Shown: positions 24,795 through 32,626, counted from the stretch's first letter. The stretch is DNA of 33,161 nt from Nocardia cerradoensis NBRC 101014 (GCF_000308535.1 NZ_BAFW01000051.1:1-33161), one strand, 5' to 3'. Notes: generated by a model from the letters alone, not told the origin. Program-made: numbers and translations.

Positions 24795-25907
24795 ATGCGC
24801 ACTCCGAACACTGTCGACCCGGCGTCCGGCTACGCCGCCGGGCCTCGGGGAGCGACGCGGGATGTGCCACCGAAGCTCGAGGTGGTGGTCGTCGGTCTCG
24901 GCGCCACCGGTCTCGCCATCGTCGAGTCCCTCGTTCCTCGTGCGGATTGCGCGCTGGTGGGGGCGCTGGACATCCGGCCGGCGCTGCTGGGGACCGAGCT
25001 GGCGTCGCTGGTCGCGCGCGCACCCGCCGTGCCGGTCGTCTCGTCGGCCGAGGCGCTGCCGTGCGCCGACGTGGCCGTCGTCGCCACGTCGTCGTGGCTG
25101 GAGGGAATCGAGCCCACGATCACGGCGCTCCTCGAGCGGGGGATGAACGTGGTGTCGATCTGCGAGGAGCTTCGCGAGCCGAGCCTGAGCCACCCCGAGA
25201 TCGTGGCTCGGCTCGACCGGGTCGCGCGGGCACACGGCGTCTCCGTACTGGGCACCGGCTGCAACCCCGGCATGCTCATGGACACGCTGCCGCTGGTGCT
25301 CAGCGGGCTGACCACCGAGGTCCGGCGCGTGGCGGTGCGACGCACAGCGGATATGAGTCGCTACGGCGCCATTCTGCAGAAGTTCGGCCTCGGACTCACC
25401 CCGGACGAGTTCGACGCGCGCCGGCGGTCGGGCCGGGTGATGGGGCATGTCGGATTCGACCAGAGCATCGCCGCGCTGGCACGGGGCCTCGAGTGGACCC
25501 TCGACAGCATCGAGGTGGACCCCGTGGAGCGTCACCTCGTCGCCGGCGCCGACAGAGCGGGCGAGCACGTCGCCGTCCCGGCCGGCACGGTCGCCGGCGT
25601 CGTCCATCGGGCGCGGGGAATCCGGGCCGGCGCGCCGGTCATCGAATTCGCCACGCACTTCGGCATTTTCGAGCCGGACGACCCGGTGGCACACGGTGAC
25701 TCCCTCACCATCGTCGGACGCGAGCAGGCGATCGAGGTGAGCGCACCGGGCGGCTACGAGAGTTTCCTGTCGACAGTGGCCATGGCCTGCAACGCGGTGT
25801 CCGCGGTCGCCGCGGCCGAACCCGGCTTCCGCACCATCCTCGATCTCCCGGTCTCCGCCCTCGCCAGCAAGGGCGCCCGCGCCACTTCGATCCCCGTGAC
25901 CTCGTAA
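24795..25907 (+). CDS. 2,4-diaminopentanoate dehydrogenase / native amine dehydrogenase-like oxidoreductase
   Basis: 370 residues. The N-terminal Rossmann motif VVVGLGATGLAIVESL is at 31-46, and the C-E-E motif (C123-E125) in MNVVSICEELREP corresponds to the region holding the catalytic glutamate in the 2,4-diaminopentanoate dehydrogenase family; TGCNPGMLMD (154-163) is another family mark. Relatives reversibly oxidise an amine to a ketone with NAD(P)+, and actinobacterial members have been described as native amine dehydrogenases. Residues 1-27 are a disordered extension. ATG 24795 has AGGCGG nearby. Operator D upstream places it in the same regulon as the glutamyl-ligase operon, offering a direct oxidative deamination or imine-reducing step. 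Family good, substrate unknown. Confidence 0.82.
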   Translation: MRTPNTVDPASGYAAGPRGATRDVPPKLEVVVVGLGATGLAIVESLVPRADCALVGALDIRPALLGTELASLVARAPAVPVVSSAEALPCADVAVVATSSWLEGIEPTITALLERGMNVVSICEELREPSLSHPEIVARLDRVARAHGVSVLGTGCNPGMLMDTLPLVLSGLTTEVRRVAVRRTADMSRYGAILQKFGLGLTPDEFDARRRSGRVMGHVGFDQSIAALARGLEWTLDSIEVDPVERHLVAGADRAGEHVAVPAGTVAGVVHRARGIRAGAPVIEFATHFGIFEPDDPVAHGDSLTIVGREQAIEVSAPGGYESFLSTVAMACNAVSAVAAAEPGFRTILDLPVSALASKGARATSIPVTS

Positions 25908-25956
25908 CAGCCGCGGCCGCCTCCGAGCGAGGGCGAGGCACGAGGGGTGCCGGGCG

Positions 25957-26583
25957 TCAGAGCCGGCCGGAACTCAGGGATTCGGTGAGCGGTTCCAGGA
26001 GTTTGGCTGTGCGCGTGGCGAGTTCGGCGGCCGAGACGTCGAATCTTCCCTGGCAGTAGGCGAAGGCGAGGTCGAGGCCGCCGCCGACCATGATCCGGAC
26101 CGCCAGTTCCGCGTCGAGAGGGTCGATATCGATGTCGCGGAACAGGAGTGCCCGGTTGGCCAGATACAGGTCGATGACCTTGCGGGCGATGTGGGCTCGC
26201 GCCCGGGCCGCTTCACCCTCGTCCGCGTCGCGGCCCAGGACGTGCTGCATGCCGGGATAGGTCGCGGCCAGCTCCGGTGCGACGGTCACCGACGCGTGAA
26301 TCCGATCGGTGAGGTCGCCTGCGGATGCGATCCTCGCCGTCACCGCGTCGATGTATTCGTCGGCGAAATCGTCGTACACGCCGCCGAGCAGTGCGTCCCG
26401 GTCGGTGAAGCTCTCGTAGAAATACCGTTCGGACAGCTTGGCTCGGCGGCAGACGGCGGTCACCGTCACCTGCGCGGTATCGCCGGACTCGAGTAACTCG
26501 CGGGCTGCCCGGACGAGCCGCACCCGGCGATCGGCGCGACGCTCGTCGGCGCTCATCCCGCCATAGGTCCGTCCCGCAGCCAC
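25957..26583 (-). CDS. TetR-family regulator (second)
   Basis: 208 residues. The N-terminal helix-turn-helix reads VTVTAVCRRAKLSERYFYESFTDRDALL, with the family's YFYESF turn; the rest is a helical ligand-binding domain. The GTG at 26583 has no ribosome binding site but a TACCAT -10 box six bases upstream, suggesting a leaderless message; an internal ATG at 26556 is the alternative. It diverges from the beta-lactamase-fold hydrolase gene across the palindrome at 26613-26637 and converges with the dehydrogenase gene. Its -35 region falls in the palindrome, so it probably represses itself and its neighbour. Confidence 0.9.
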   Translation of the reverse strand: MAAGRTYGGMSADERRADRRVRLVRAARELLESGDTAQVTVTAVCRRAKLSERYFYESFTDRDALLGGVYDDFADEYIDAVTARIASAGDLTDRIHASVTVAPELAATYPGMQHVLGRDADEGEAARARAHIARKVIDLYLANRALLFRDIDIDPLDAELAVRIMVGGGLDLAFAYCQGRFDVSAAELATRTAKLLEPLTESLSSGRL

Positions 26584-26612
26584 GGTGCGATGGTAATCGA
26601 GCCACTACCTCT

Positions 26613-26637
26613 CATCTGACAGAGCTCTTGCCAGATG
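26613..26637. promoter_or_regulatory. 25-bp palindromic operator between tetR and hydrolase
   Basis: CATCTGACA (26613-26621), seven bases, TGCCAGATG (26629-26637): arms match at eight of nine positions. Length and symmetry are typical of a TetR dimer site, and it is central in the divergent gap. It is unrelated to the 13-bp repeats, so this pair seems to be regulated separately. Confidence 0.6.
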
Positions 26638-26689
26638 CCATGCTTCGGTGCACGATGGCGCCACGGACGCGAACAAGGGAGTGGTTGCC

Positions 26690-27877
26690 GTGACTGAGGC
26701 GCACGCCGAGCGGGATGTCGTCGATCATGAGGCGTCGATGGTGATCGAGCCCCGATTCGTGGCCCTGGCCGAGAAATTCTTCCGGGTCTGTCGGTCTCGC
26801 GGTCTCGGGGGAGGGGCGCTGGCGGTGTTTCAGCACGGACGGCCGGTGCTCGATGTCTGGGCCGGAGACGCCGGCCCCGGTCGTCCCTGGCGCCGGGACA
26901 CGATGGCGATGTCGTATTCGACGGGCAAGGGTGTGGCCGCGACGGTCATCCATCGGCTCGCCGATCGGGGACTGCTCGGCTACGACCGTCCGGTGGCCGA
27001 CTACTGGCCTGAATTCGCCGCTGCCGGAAAGGATTCCATCACCGTCCGAGAACTGCTGAACCACCGGGCCGGGTTGCATCGGGTGCGCGGACTGGTCGCC
27101 CGCGACGGGTTCCTCGACCACGACACCATGGCCGCCGCGCTCGCGAACGCCCGGCCGGACGCCCGCCGGCTGCGGTCACCGGGCTACCACACCGTGACGT
27201 TCGGGCCACTGGTCGTCGAACTCGCCCAGCGAGTCACCGGCATGTCCTTTCCCGACCTCGTACGAGCCGAACTCGCAGTGCCCCTGGGTGCCGAGGACTT
27301 CTGGTTTCAGGTTCCGCCCGAGCAACGGCACCGCATCGCGCCGTTGTTTCCCACTATCCGGATCGGCGGATTCGACTTCGAGACCTTCGCGTCGCGAGCC
27401 CGCAGATCCAAGCATCTGAACGGACTGGTGGACAGCATTCCGGAAGGGCTGTTGCGGCGGCAGAACGACGCGGCGGTGCACGACGTCGTGCAGCCGGGGT
27501 GGAACGGCGTGTTCACCGCCCGCGGGCTCGCGAAAATGTATGCCGCCCTTGCGAACAACGGAACCATCGACGACACCCGGTTCCTCACGAGGGAGACCGT
27601 GGCCCACATCGCGCGGATGCCTCCCGCCGGCGGCCGCGACTACATCCTGAATATGTCACCGCACCACTGGCTGGGCTACCACCGTCCGATGAACGGCGCC
27701 GCCACTCCCGGCCTCGGGCACTACGGCACCGGCGGCTCGGGCGGCTTCGCGTTCCCCGACATCGGCCTGTCGATCGCGTTCGTCACCAACTACCTCGGGA
27801 GCCGCATGTTCGCCGCCGGTGACCTCCGGCTGCCGGCCTTCACCTCCATGGCATACCGGCTCGCCCGCCGACGCTGA
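26690..27877 (+). CDS. Serine hydrolase, beta-lactamase fold (class C / esterase type)
   Basis: 395 residues of the beta-lactamase-related family (CubicO/esterase EstB group). The catalytic S-x-x-K tetrad reads STGK in MSYSTGKGVAA, about residue 82; HYGTGGSGGFAF near the C-terminus corresponds to the third motif region (KTG-like, here HYGTGG). GTG 26690 is chosen because AAGGGAG sits eight bases before it; the earlier ATG at 26648 has none. No signal peptide is seen, so it is probably cytoplasmic and an esterase rather than a drug-resistance beta-lactamase. Divergent from the second TetR gene, its probable repressor. Confidence 0.88.
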   Translation: MTEAHAERDVVDHEASMVIEPRFVALAEKFFRVCRSRGLGGGALAVFQHGRPVLDVWAGDAGPGRPWRRDTMAMSYSTGKGVAATVIHRLADRGLLGYDRPVADYWPEFAAAGKDSITVRELLNHRAGLHRVRGLVARDGFLDHDTMAAALANARPDARRLRSPGYHTVTFGPLVVELAQRVTGMSFPDLVRAELAVPLGAEDFWFQVPPEQRHRIAPLFPTIRIGGFDFETFASRARRSKHLNGLVDSIPEGLLRRQNDAAVHDVVQPGWNGVFTARGLAKMYAALANNGTIDDTRFLTRETVAHIARMPPAGGRDYILNMSPHHWLGYHRPMNGAATPGLGHYGTGGSGGFAFPDIGLSIAFVTNYLGSRMFAAGDLRLPAFTSMAYRLARRR

Positions 27878-27901
27878 CGGCTGACAACCGATTGTCCTGG
27901 G

Positions 27902-28399
27902 TTACCGCGGCCGGGATTCGCGAGGCTGATCCTCGGCTCTCCGCACGCCACCGTGATGGCCACCCTCGACGCCTTCGTCGGTGGCGTCGGTTTCGGGGGC
28001 CTGCGATGCCGGTTTCTCCTCCGCGGGCGCGGCAGTTGCCCCGCCGGGAGTCTCGTCAGGGGCCGGGGATTTGAACTCCGCGTCGGTCACCGGGTGTGTC
28101 GCGCCCCCTGTCTCGGCGCTGCTGTCCTGCACGGTGGCGCCGGCCATCTCGCCTGCGCTTGTTCGGCGGCCTTCGTAGGGCGGGACTGCCGGTTCGGTGT
28201 CCGCGGGAGGGACCGTCCCCGTAGTGGCAATGTCGTCTTCGGACGGGTTGTGGTCCCGAGCCGACGTGATTTCTTCCTGGTCGAATGTGCCGGCCGGGCG
28301 ATCGGTCGAGCCGCCCCCCGGTGTCTCCGACCCGGTGTCTCGCGAGCCCTTGGCTCCTCGTTGCGATTGAGGCTCTTCGGACAGATGTTCGCTGGACAT
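27902..28399 (-). CDS. Intrinsically disordered acidic protein of unknown function
   Basis: 165 residues dominated by Glu, Asp, Ser, Thr, Pro, Gly and Ala with no hydrophobic core (for example MSSEHLSEEPQSQRGAKGSRD at the start and ATAAPAEEKPASQAPETDATDEG near the end). No family is recognised. A TATAAT -10 box lies about 30 bases before the ATG at 28399. A GAGGAG before ATG 28407 in another frame would instead give a 106-residue basic product; I prefer the acidic frame as its composition resembles disordered actinomycete proteins. Converges with the hydrolase gene. Confidence 0.6.
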   Translation of the reverse strand: MSSEHLSEEPQSQRGAKGSRDTGSETPGGGSTDRPAGTFDQEEITSARDHNPSEDDIATTGTVPPADTEPAVPPYEGRRTSAGEMAGATVQDSSAETGGATHPVTDAEFKSPAPDETPGGATAAPAEEKPASQAPETDATDEGVEGGHHGGVRRAEDQPRESRPR

Positions 28400-28430
28400 A
28401 GCTCCATCGTCTCCTCGAATAGAGCGCTGG

Positions 28431-28436
28431 ATTATA
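28431..28436 (-). promoter_or_regulatory. Consensus -10 box of the disordered-protein gene
   Basis: A perfect TATAAT on the minus strand in an AT-rich patch (ATTATATACT), 31 bases before the ATG at 28399. No good -35 is seen 17-18 bases upstream. Confidence 0.45.
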
Positions 28437-28588
28437 TACTCTGCATCCCCAGCGTTGTACTCGATTCAACGGCAGTCAAGACGGCCTCTGACGCCCGTCC
28501 ACAGCGTTTGTCGAGATGAGAGCAGCAGCAGGCGCTCGCGGCGTTCCCCCACGCCGCAGCCGGATCCAGGGCGCTACCGTGGGAGGGT

Positions 28589-28879
28589 ATGGACAGTCGG
28601 GAAATCGCGGTCACGGTAGGTGCGGAGGACTGGAGCGCCCTCTGCCATGCTGCCGAGGCCGCCGGCATGAGTATCGAGGCCTACGTGTCGTGGGGCGTCC
28701 GGATTCTGGCCATGCAGGCCCGCCCCGGCGGAACCGGGCGCCGCGAACCTTCGGCCGGCCCGCCACCGCAGCGGCGAGAAGACGCGGGCGTCGAGGAATC
28801 GGAAGCCGCGGCGTGGGCCGAGACCTTCACCCAGCGGCTGTCACACCGCGCCGCCCGTCTCCACGAAACCGAGATCTGA
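28589..28879 (+). CDS. Small hypothetical protein (96 aa)
   Basis: 96 residues. The first 45 (REIAVTVGAEDWSALCHAAEAAGMSIEAYVSWGVRILAMQ) form a strand followed by two helices, resembling the layout of ribbon-helix-helix DNA-binding proteins or antitoxins; the rest is a charged linker ending in a helix (EAAAWAETFTQRLSHRAARLHE). ATG 28589 has GGGAGG close upstream. It diverges from the disordered-protein gene. The ribbon-helix-helix reading is by pattern only, with no known partner toxin next to it. Confidence 0.6.
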   Translation: MDSREIAVTVGAEDWSALCHAAEAAGMSIEAYVSWGVRILAMQARPGGTGRREPSAGPPPQRREDAGVEESEAAAWAETFTQRLSHRAARLHETEI

Positions 28880-28942
28880 ACCGTCAGGGGCGACCACCCA
28901 CCACCCCATATCCGAGGACGCATGCGGCGCCCACGCTCATGG

Positions 28943-29290
28943 TCAGGATGCTGGTGTGCGCGACCCGACGGACTCGATCACGAGCTCGCTGTCAGCGGGC
29001 AGCCGGATCACAGCCGCCTGCTCGGTCGGAGGGTCGGCGATCCGCTCCACCAGATCCCGCATCCGCCGCGCCGCGAGCGTCTCGGATCGGTAGCGTCCGA
29101 ATTGATGCGACGCCGGACTCAAATCGACATCGCCGTAACGGTTTCCCGCGAGGTAGATCATCTGAGCCTTGATGGTGAACTCGTCCGGCAGGCGGGACTC
29201 CGCCTTCACGATCTTCTCGACTCGGCACTCGGCGATGAGATTGGCACGAACGAGCCGCCCTTCGTCGGTCTCCAACCGCAGCGTTCCCAT
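28943..29290 (-). CDS. Hypothetical protein (115 aa)
   Basis: 115 residues starting MGTLRLETDEGRLVRANLIAE, rich in beta-strand-like stretches early (EFTIKAQMIYLAGNRYGDVDL) and with a charged helix later (SETLAARRMRDLVERIADPP). The start is uncertain: the ATG at 29290 has only a weak GGGCGA before it, while an in-frame ATG at 29428 would add a poorly coding extension. Family not recognised. It marks the last reasonably intact gene before the degraded accessory stretch. Confidence 0.5.
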   Translation of the reverse strand: MGTLRLETDEGRLVRANLIAECRVEKIVKAESRLPDEFTIKAQMIYLAGNRYGDVDLSPASHQFGRYRSETLAARRMRDLVERIADPPTEQAAVIRLPADSELVIESVGSRTPAS

Positions 29291-30177
29291 TCGCCCATTC
29301 TGACCGAGCCCACCGACACAAACCGGATCGAGTTCGGCGTCGAATCGACGAGAGTGCCTATGTCCCAAGGTATTCGATAGTGATGTGCGCATGGCGAAGG
29401 CCATGTGACAGAAGATCCAGTTGCCCATCGACACTCGCCTCGTTCGGCTGCAGTTATGCGATCGGCGCGACCACGTCGACAGACGATCCACCCCAGCGTC
29501 CGACAATAGGGTTCGACACCCGGTGAGGCCGGTGCGAGGTTGCCAGGTATCCAGGTTTGTTCGAAGAACGGCTGGCCGAGTCCCTGGATGCGGACGATGA
29601 CGAAGAAGCTTCGCTGGGCCGGCAAACCGGCGACCGGCCTTCCCGGACCTGTGACGACCACGGCATGCTCGTAGCCTCAGCCGACGCCGCGCGCCCGATC
29701 CCTATGCGCGACGGGTTCATTCGCATCCCCTACCGGCAGCGCCACCGGACGGATCTGTTCATCGACCGCGTCCTCCTGCTCGGCCGATGCATCCGGCTGC
29801 CCACCGTGGCACCCACCGCGACGGAAACACTGTTCGCTCCCAGACCGGCACTGCTGGACCGCTGACGCCGGTGACCACCCACACGTCACCAGCGACGTCG
29901 GCCGAGGCTGTCGCGCGAGTCCCGCTGTCACAGACGGGATCAGCCCTGCCGATATCGCCGACACCACCACACCGAATTTCGACGTCGTCTACGCCGTGGG
30001 CTATCACACCCGCCGGATGTGTCACCGGTGACCGGAAACGGTGCGCGAGGGGAGATTTCGTCGCCCCGCTGCGCTACGGCTGGATCGGTCGCGTGCATGA
30101 GCGCATCTATCGATGCTGCTGCCAACGGGTTTGGACAGTAGCAGATCTTCGGCGTTTGGGTGCGATTCGGCCTAGGC
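29291..30177. other. Stretch without a supportable gene
   Basis: About 890 bp in which several frames are open for 60-150 codons on both strands, but none has a ribosome binding site, a recognisable motif, or a consistent codon pattern. A short rightward frame ending at 30030 (reading NFDVVYAVGYHTRRMCHR before a TGA) looks protein-like and may be the tail of a decayed gene. No RNA gene or clear repeat was seen. Confidence 0.5.
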
Positions 30178-30294
30178 TGCTACCGGCTCGTGCAACACTG
30201 CCAGGTGCGACCGATCGCGCACGTCGCCGCCGAGATGGGCCGGACAGGGCAGTGTGCGAGCAAGTGGTTCAGCAGATTTCGCCGGTTCGGTTAG
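30178..30294 (+). pseudogene. IS481-family transposase remnant (N-terminal helix-turn-helix)
   Basis: In one frame the DNA reads YRLVQHCQVRPIAHVAAEMG and then QCASKWFSRFRRFG before a TAG at 30292-30294. RPIAHVAAEMG followed by a short turn and CxSKWxxRFR is the opening helix-turn-helix of IS481-type transposases. No start codon, no DDE catalytic domain and no terminal repeats remain, so this is a scrap of an insertion sequence. It records past transposition at the edge of the decayed region. Confidence 0.6.
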
Positions 30295-30333
30295 CTGGTG
30301 TTGCATGCATTGTGATGAGGAAGGCTGAGCCTA

Positions 30334-30666
30334 GTGAGCAGATCTCCCGTTCCACTCGATGAGCAGCAGCCGATAGACAAGAACCTGGGTGGCCACGTGC
30401 TGCGCCATCTCTACGGGGGCGAGACCCACGCGGAACTGTCGATCACTGTGCGAGACAGAATGATCCAGTACGCCCTCGTCTCTTAGCTTCAGTCAGCGAA
30501 CATCCCCGACGACGATCTCGTTCAGGCGATCTGCGATCTGGTCGACTTGCACGAACGCTTCGGGTCCGGCCTGTGCGGAGCGAATTATCGATTCGTCAAG
30601 AACTCGGACGGGAGGTGGAACATGGTGGGGCGTTTCTCCTACGAGTCGGACACGTCATCCGTCTGA
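30334..30666 (+). pseudogene. Small gene interrupted by an in-frame TAG
   Basis: From a GTG at 30334 (AGGAAGG ten bases before it) a frame runs 50 codons to TAG at 30484-30486 and then continues without shift to TGA at 30664-30666. Both halves read as protein: PIDKNLGGHVLRHLYGGE before the TAG and DDDLVQAICDLVDLHERFGS, then NSDGRWNMVGRFSYESD, after it. The simplest reading is a 109-residue soluble gene inactivated by one nonsense change (for example CAG to TAG). Family not recognised; size and position suggest an immunity-type protein. Amber readthrough or a sequencing error are alternatives. Confidence 0.5.
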
Positions 30667-30684
30667 AGTGTGGAATGCACTGAC

Positions 30685-30733
30685 ATGCCGCATAGCGCGC
30701 TGGTCGAACCGGCCATCGCACGGCGCTGGGCGA
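30685..30733. repeat. Repeat R1 of a three-copy ~50-bp family
   Basis: Begins ATGCCGCATAGCGCGCTG and continues GTCGAACCGGCCATCGCACGG. About three quarters identical to copies at 31409 and 32995, same orientation. It lies 18 bases after the interrupted gene and about 60 bases beyond the barstar-like gene's stop. On the minus strand it encodes RRAMAGSTSALCGM in the same phase as the other copies. Confidence 0.6.
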
Positions 30734-30794
30734 AACGACTGAGCCCACACCCGGATACCGGATGGGAGGTCGGTGTGCGCCTGTTCCTGGCGAC

Positions 30795-31358
30795 TCAGTC
30801 GGCTCGGTATCGCAATTCCAGTCCGCGCTGCAACGCTGCGTACTCGTCAGAGGAAAGTCGGGCCTTCGCAGCCAGCTCTGCATCGGCTGCCGATCCGAAT
30901 CGTGAACTCGCCCAGCCGGTATGGTCATCGACCAGAACGAGTGTGTTCCAACCACCTCCCATGCAGCGGGGTCCATCGACCAGCTCGTCGGCCAGTGCGC
31001 GCCAGATGAGCTCGTCCTCGTCGGCGAGCAGTTCGGCCGCATCCGCGACGACAAGGCAGCTCCGGTACGCGGAAGGGCGTTGGCTCACTGCTTCGAAGAA
31101 CTCCCACAGGGTTCGCGCGGCACCGTAGGGAAGCTGCATTGCGGCGGCGAAGTGCTCGAGCGCACGCTCCAGCGTCGAGCAGGCAGACCCGAGCGCCAAC
31201 CGAACGTCGGCGCCGTCATCGGCGTCGTACCCGTAGTCGTAGATCGGTTGGAGACGAGCAACCAGGTCCGCCACCCGATCGCGATCACCGACTTCCACCG
31301 CGACCACCTGGCCAGGACTGGCGGCGATAGACTCGGCGATCTTTTCGATCTGTTCCAC
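30795..31358 (-). CDS. Barstar-like immunity protein
   Basis: 187 residues. The central part resembles the barstar (barnase inhibitor) fold: EHFAAAMQLPYGAARTLWEFFEAV corresponds to the helix with the Y-G-x-N-x-D-A-x-W/F region, and SCLVVADAAELLADEDELIWRALADEL followed by NTLVLVDD matches the strand-helix-strand VLVLRDAxxLLAD of barstar-family proteins. The N-terminal ~60 residues (MEQIEKIAESIAASPGQVVAV) are extra. GTG start at 31358, weak ribosome binding site. Barstar proteins neutralise RNase toxins; no barnase-like gene is visible in the window, so this would be an orphan immunity gene. It starts 43 bases after the stop in the phase encoded by repeat R2. Assignment by eye, moderate. Confidence 0.6.
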   Translation of the reverse strand: MEQIEKIAESIAASPGQVVAVEVGDRDRVADLVARLQPIYDYGYDADDGADVRLALGSACSTLERALEHFAAAMQLPYGAARTLWEFFEAVSQRPSAYRSCLVVADAAELLADEDELIWRALADELVDGPRCMGGGWNTLVLVDDHTGWASSRFGSAADAELAAKARLSSDEYAALQRGLELRYRAD

Positions 31359-31408
31359 CTGCCCGATTGTGGCACTCGGTCCGGCTTGGAGCCTCGCGGA
31401 TTCACTCT

Positions 31409-31457
31409 ATGCCGCATACCGCGCTGACCGATGCGGCCAGCGCGGGGCGCCGGCCGC
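31409..31457. repeat. Repeat R2 of the ~50-bp family
   Basis: Begins ATGCCGCATACCGCGCTG and continues ACCGATGCGGCCAGCGCG. On the minus strand it encodes RRPALAASVSAVCGIE followed by a stop at 31402, parallel to RRAALAGSVNAVRGIM-stop in R3. It is about 75 bases beyond the stop of the 117-residue gene. Confidence 0.6.
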
Positions 31458-31534
31458 CGGAACCTGGTGCGGTGCAGAACGTCCGCTCCTGCCGAGTTTC
31501 GGACAGGTTAATAGACCTTGTGCAGGCGTGATTG

Positions 31535-31888
31535 TCAGGCGGGCGACCAGCCTCGTTGATGGAGGCGATCGATTGCGGCATCGAGTAGGGCGCGGCCGGG
31601 CGATGCTTCCTCCCACCACAGCGACCAATGGACGGTGATTCGAAGCTCGATGGCAGTGCTGAAGGAGTCCGAGTCACGGAAGCCGGAGTGTTCGTCTTGC
31701 CACACGTGGATCGAAAATGGCGCCATGAAACCGAGGCTGTATTTTCCCGCCCAGGCGCCCGTGGTTCGGCGTTCCAGGGGAAGTGGCAGATTCGAGGCTC
31801 CGTTGTCCAGGTCGTCGACGACGAGAAAGTCCTGTGCCGCGGGCACCGAGGTGTCTGGCATGCGGGCCATGGTGTCGAAGACATACAT
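31535..31888 (-). CDS. Hypothetical immunity-type protein (117 aa)
   Basis: 117 residues, soluble, rich in aromatic residues and strands (KYSLGFMAPFSIHVWQDEHSGF, ELRITVHWSLWWEE) and ending in a helix (RALLDAAIDRLHQRG). ATG 31888 follows GAGGGG that overlaps the stop of the frameshifted gene upstream, only six bases away, so the two were an operon. Family not recognised. Size, composition and place among a barstar-like gene and broken small genes suggest an orphan immunity protein. Antitoxin activity is not shown by the sequence. Confidence 0.6.
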   Translation of the reverse strand: MYVFDTMARMPDTSVPAAQDFLVVDDLDNGASNLPLPLERRTTGAWAGKYSLGFMAPFSIHVWQDEHSGFRDSDSFSTAIELRITVHWSLWWEEASPGRALLDAAIDRLHQRGWSPA

Positions 31889-31894
31889 CTCCCC

Positions 31895-32307
31895 TCATGA
31901 GGGCCACTGGTTGCACGACAGGTCGCATGGCGCATTGAACAGTGCATCGACCGCTGCCAGCATTGCTGACTCGTCGATCGCTTCAACATCGATAATCTGC
32001 GCATGGGTGTATGGGGGATACGGTTCTGTGCCTGGCGGCTTCAGATACCAATGTTCTTCTGCCAGCGGTTGTTGCGCGATCAGAGAGAATCCCTCCGAGT
32101 GGAATCGGACGCACTTGGTGAGCCCGAACTTCTGGGTTCGATCAAGTCGCGGGTGAGTTCGACGATCGCCGCCACCGCGTGCCCGGCCCCTTCTCGCTCC
32201 AACTCGGTTGCTGTTGTACCGCACCGCAAATCCCACTCGAGCTCCAGTCTCAGCTTGTAGCCATGACCGGAGGGGTAGATGACATGTCCGGAATGTTGGT
32301 CGTACAC
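31895..32307 (-). pseudogene. Frameshifted small gene next to the immunity-type gene
   Basis: Two overlapping frames each hold half of a plausible protein. From GTG 32307: YPSGHGYKLRLELEWDLRCG, then AGHAVAAIVELTRDL. In the next frame, ending at 31895: RTQKFGLTKCVRFHSEGFSL, then EEHWYLKPPGTEPYPPYTHA. The switch point is near 32150; one missing base (or two extra) would join them into about 137 residues. A sequencing error would look the same. Unrecognised family. It leads directly into the 117-residue gene, and may be its former partner. Confidence 0.5.
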
Positions 32308-32437
32308 ACTGCGTGATGGTGCACGACTCGTCCAATTCGCAGCAACCGGCGGCTTCGAGAGTGCCGCGGTTGGTGATGCACACTATTGCCGCATAGTGCG
32401 CGGTTCGAAACGGCCACTGCGGATAGCCAGACACAGC

Positions 32438-32469
32438 TGAGCCCCGCCCAACACACGGGGCGGGGCTCA
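32438..32469. terminator. Perfect GC hairpin between divergent small genes
   Basis: TGAGCCCCGCCC (32438-32449), eight-base loop, GGGCGGGGCTCA (32458-32469): a perfect 12-bp stem. It looks like an intrinsic-type terminator but lies between a leftward gene (start 32307) and a rightward gene (start 32627), where no transcript should end. It may be left from a deleted gene, marking a junction. The remainder of this ~320-bp gap shows nothing clear. Confidence 0.55.
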
Positions 32470-32626
32470 ATAAGTCTGCACGCAGGCGGTTTGGCCGAAG
32501 GTCACCTATTTTCGACGGTGAGGCTACTCCGCTTCGGAACTCGACCTGATCCCGATCCTGCTGCAAGCCGCAGGCGGGCCACGCGAATCGGTCATGATGT
32601 TCGGTACCGATGAGATGAGGAGCGAG

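Noticed and set aside
28087..28407. 106-codon basic frame with a good ribosome binding site
   Set aside because: Kept only as an alternative; its Arg/Pro-rich composition is typical of a shifted reading of the acidic disordered gene.
29206..29661. 151-codon minus-strand frame
   Set aside because: Overlaps the better 115-residue gene in another frame, lacks a start signal and looks like translated non-coding DNA.
29557..29865. 102-codon plus-strand frame
   Set aside because: No ribosome binding site, no motif, and an equally long frame exists on the other strand; reported as non-genic.
31402..32004. 200-codon minus-strand frame ending in repeat R2
   Set aside because: Most of it overlaps the 117-residue gene in another frame and is Cys/His/Arg-rich noise; only the last ~15 codons in the repeat appear meaningful.
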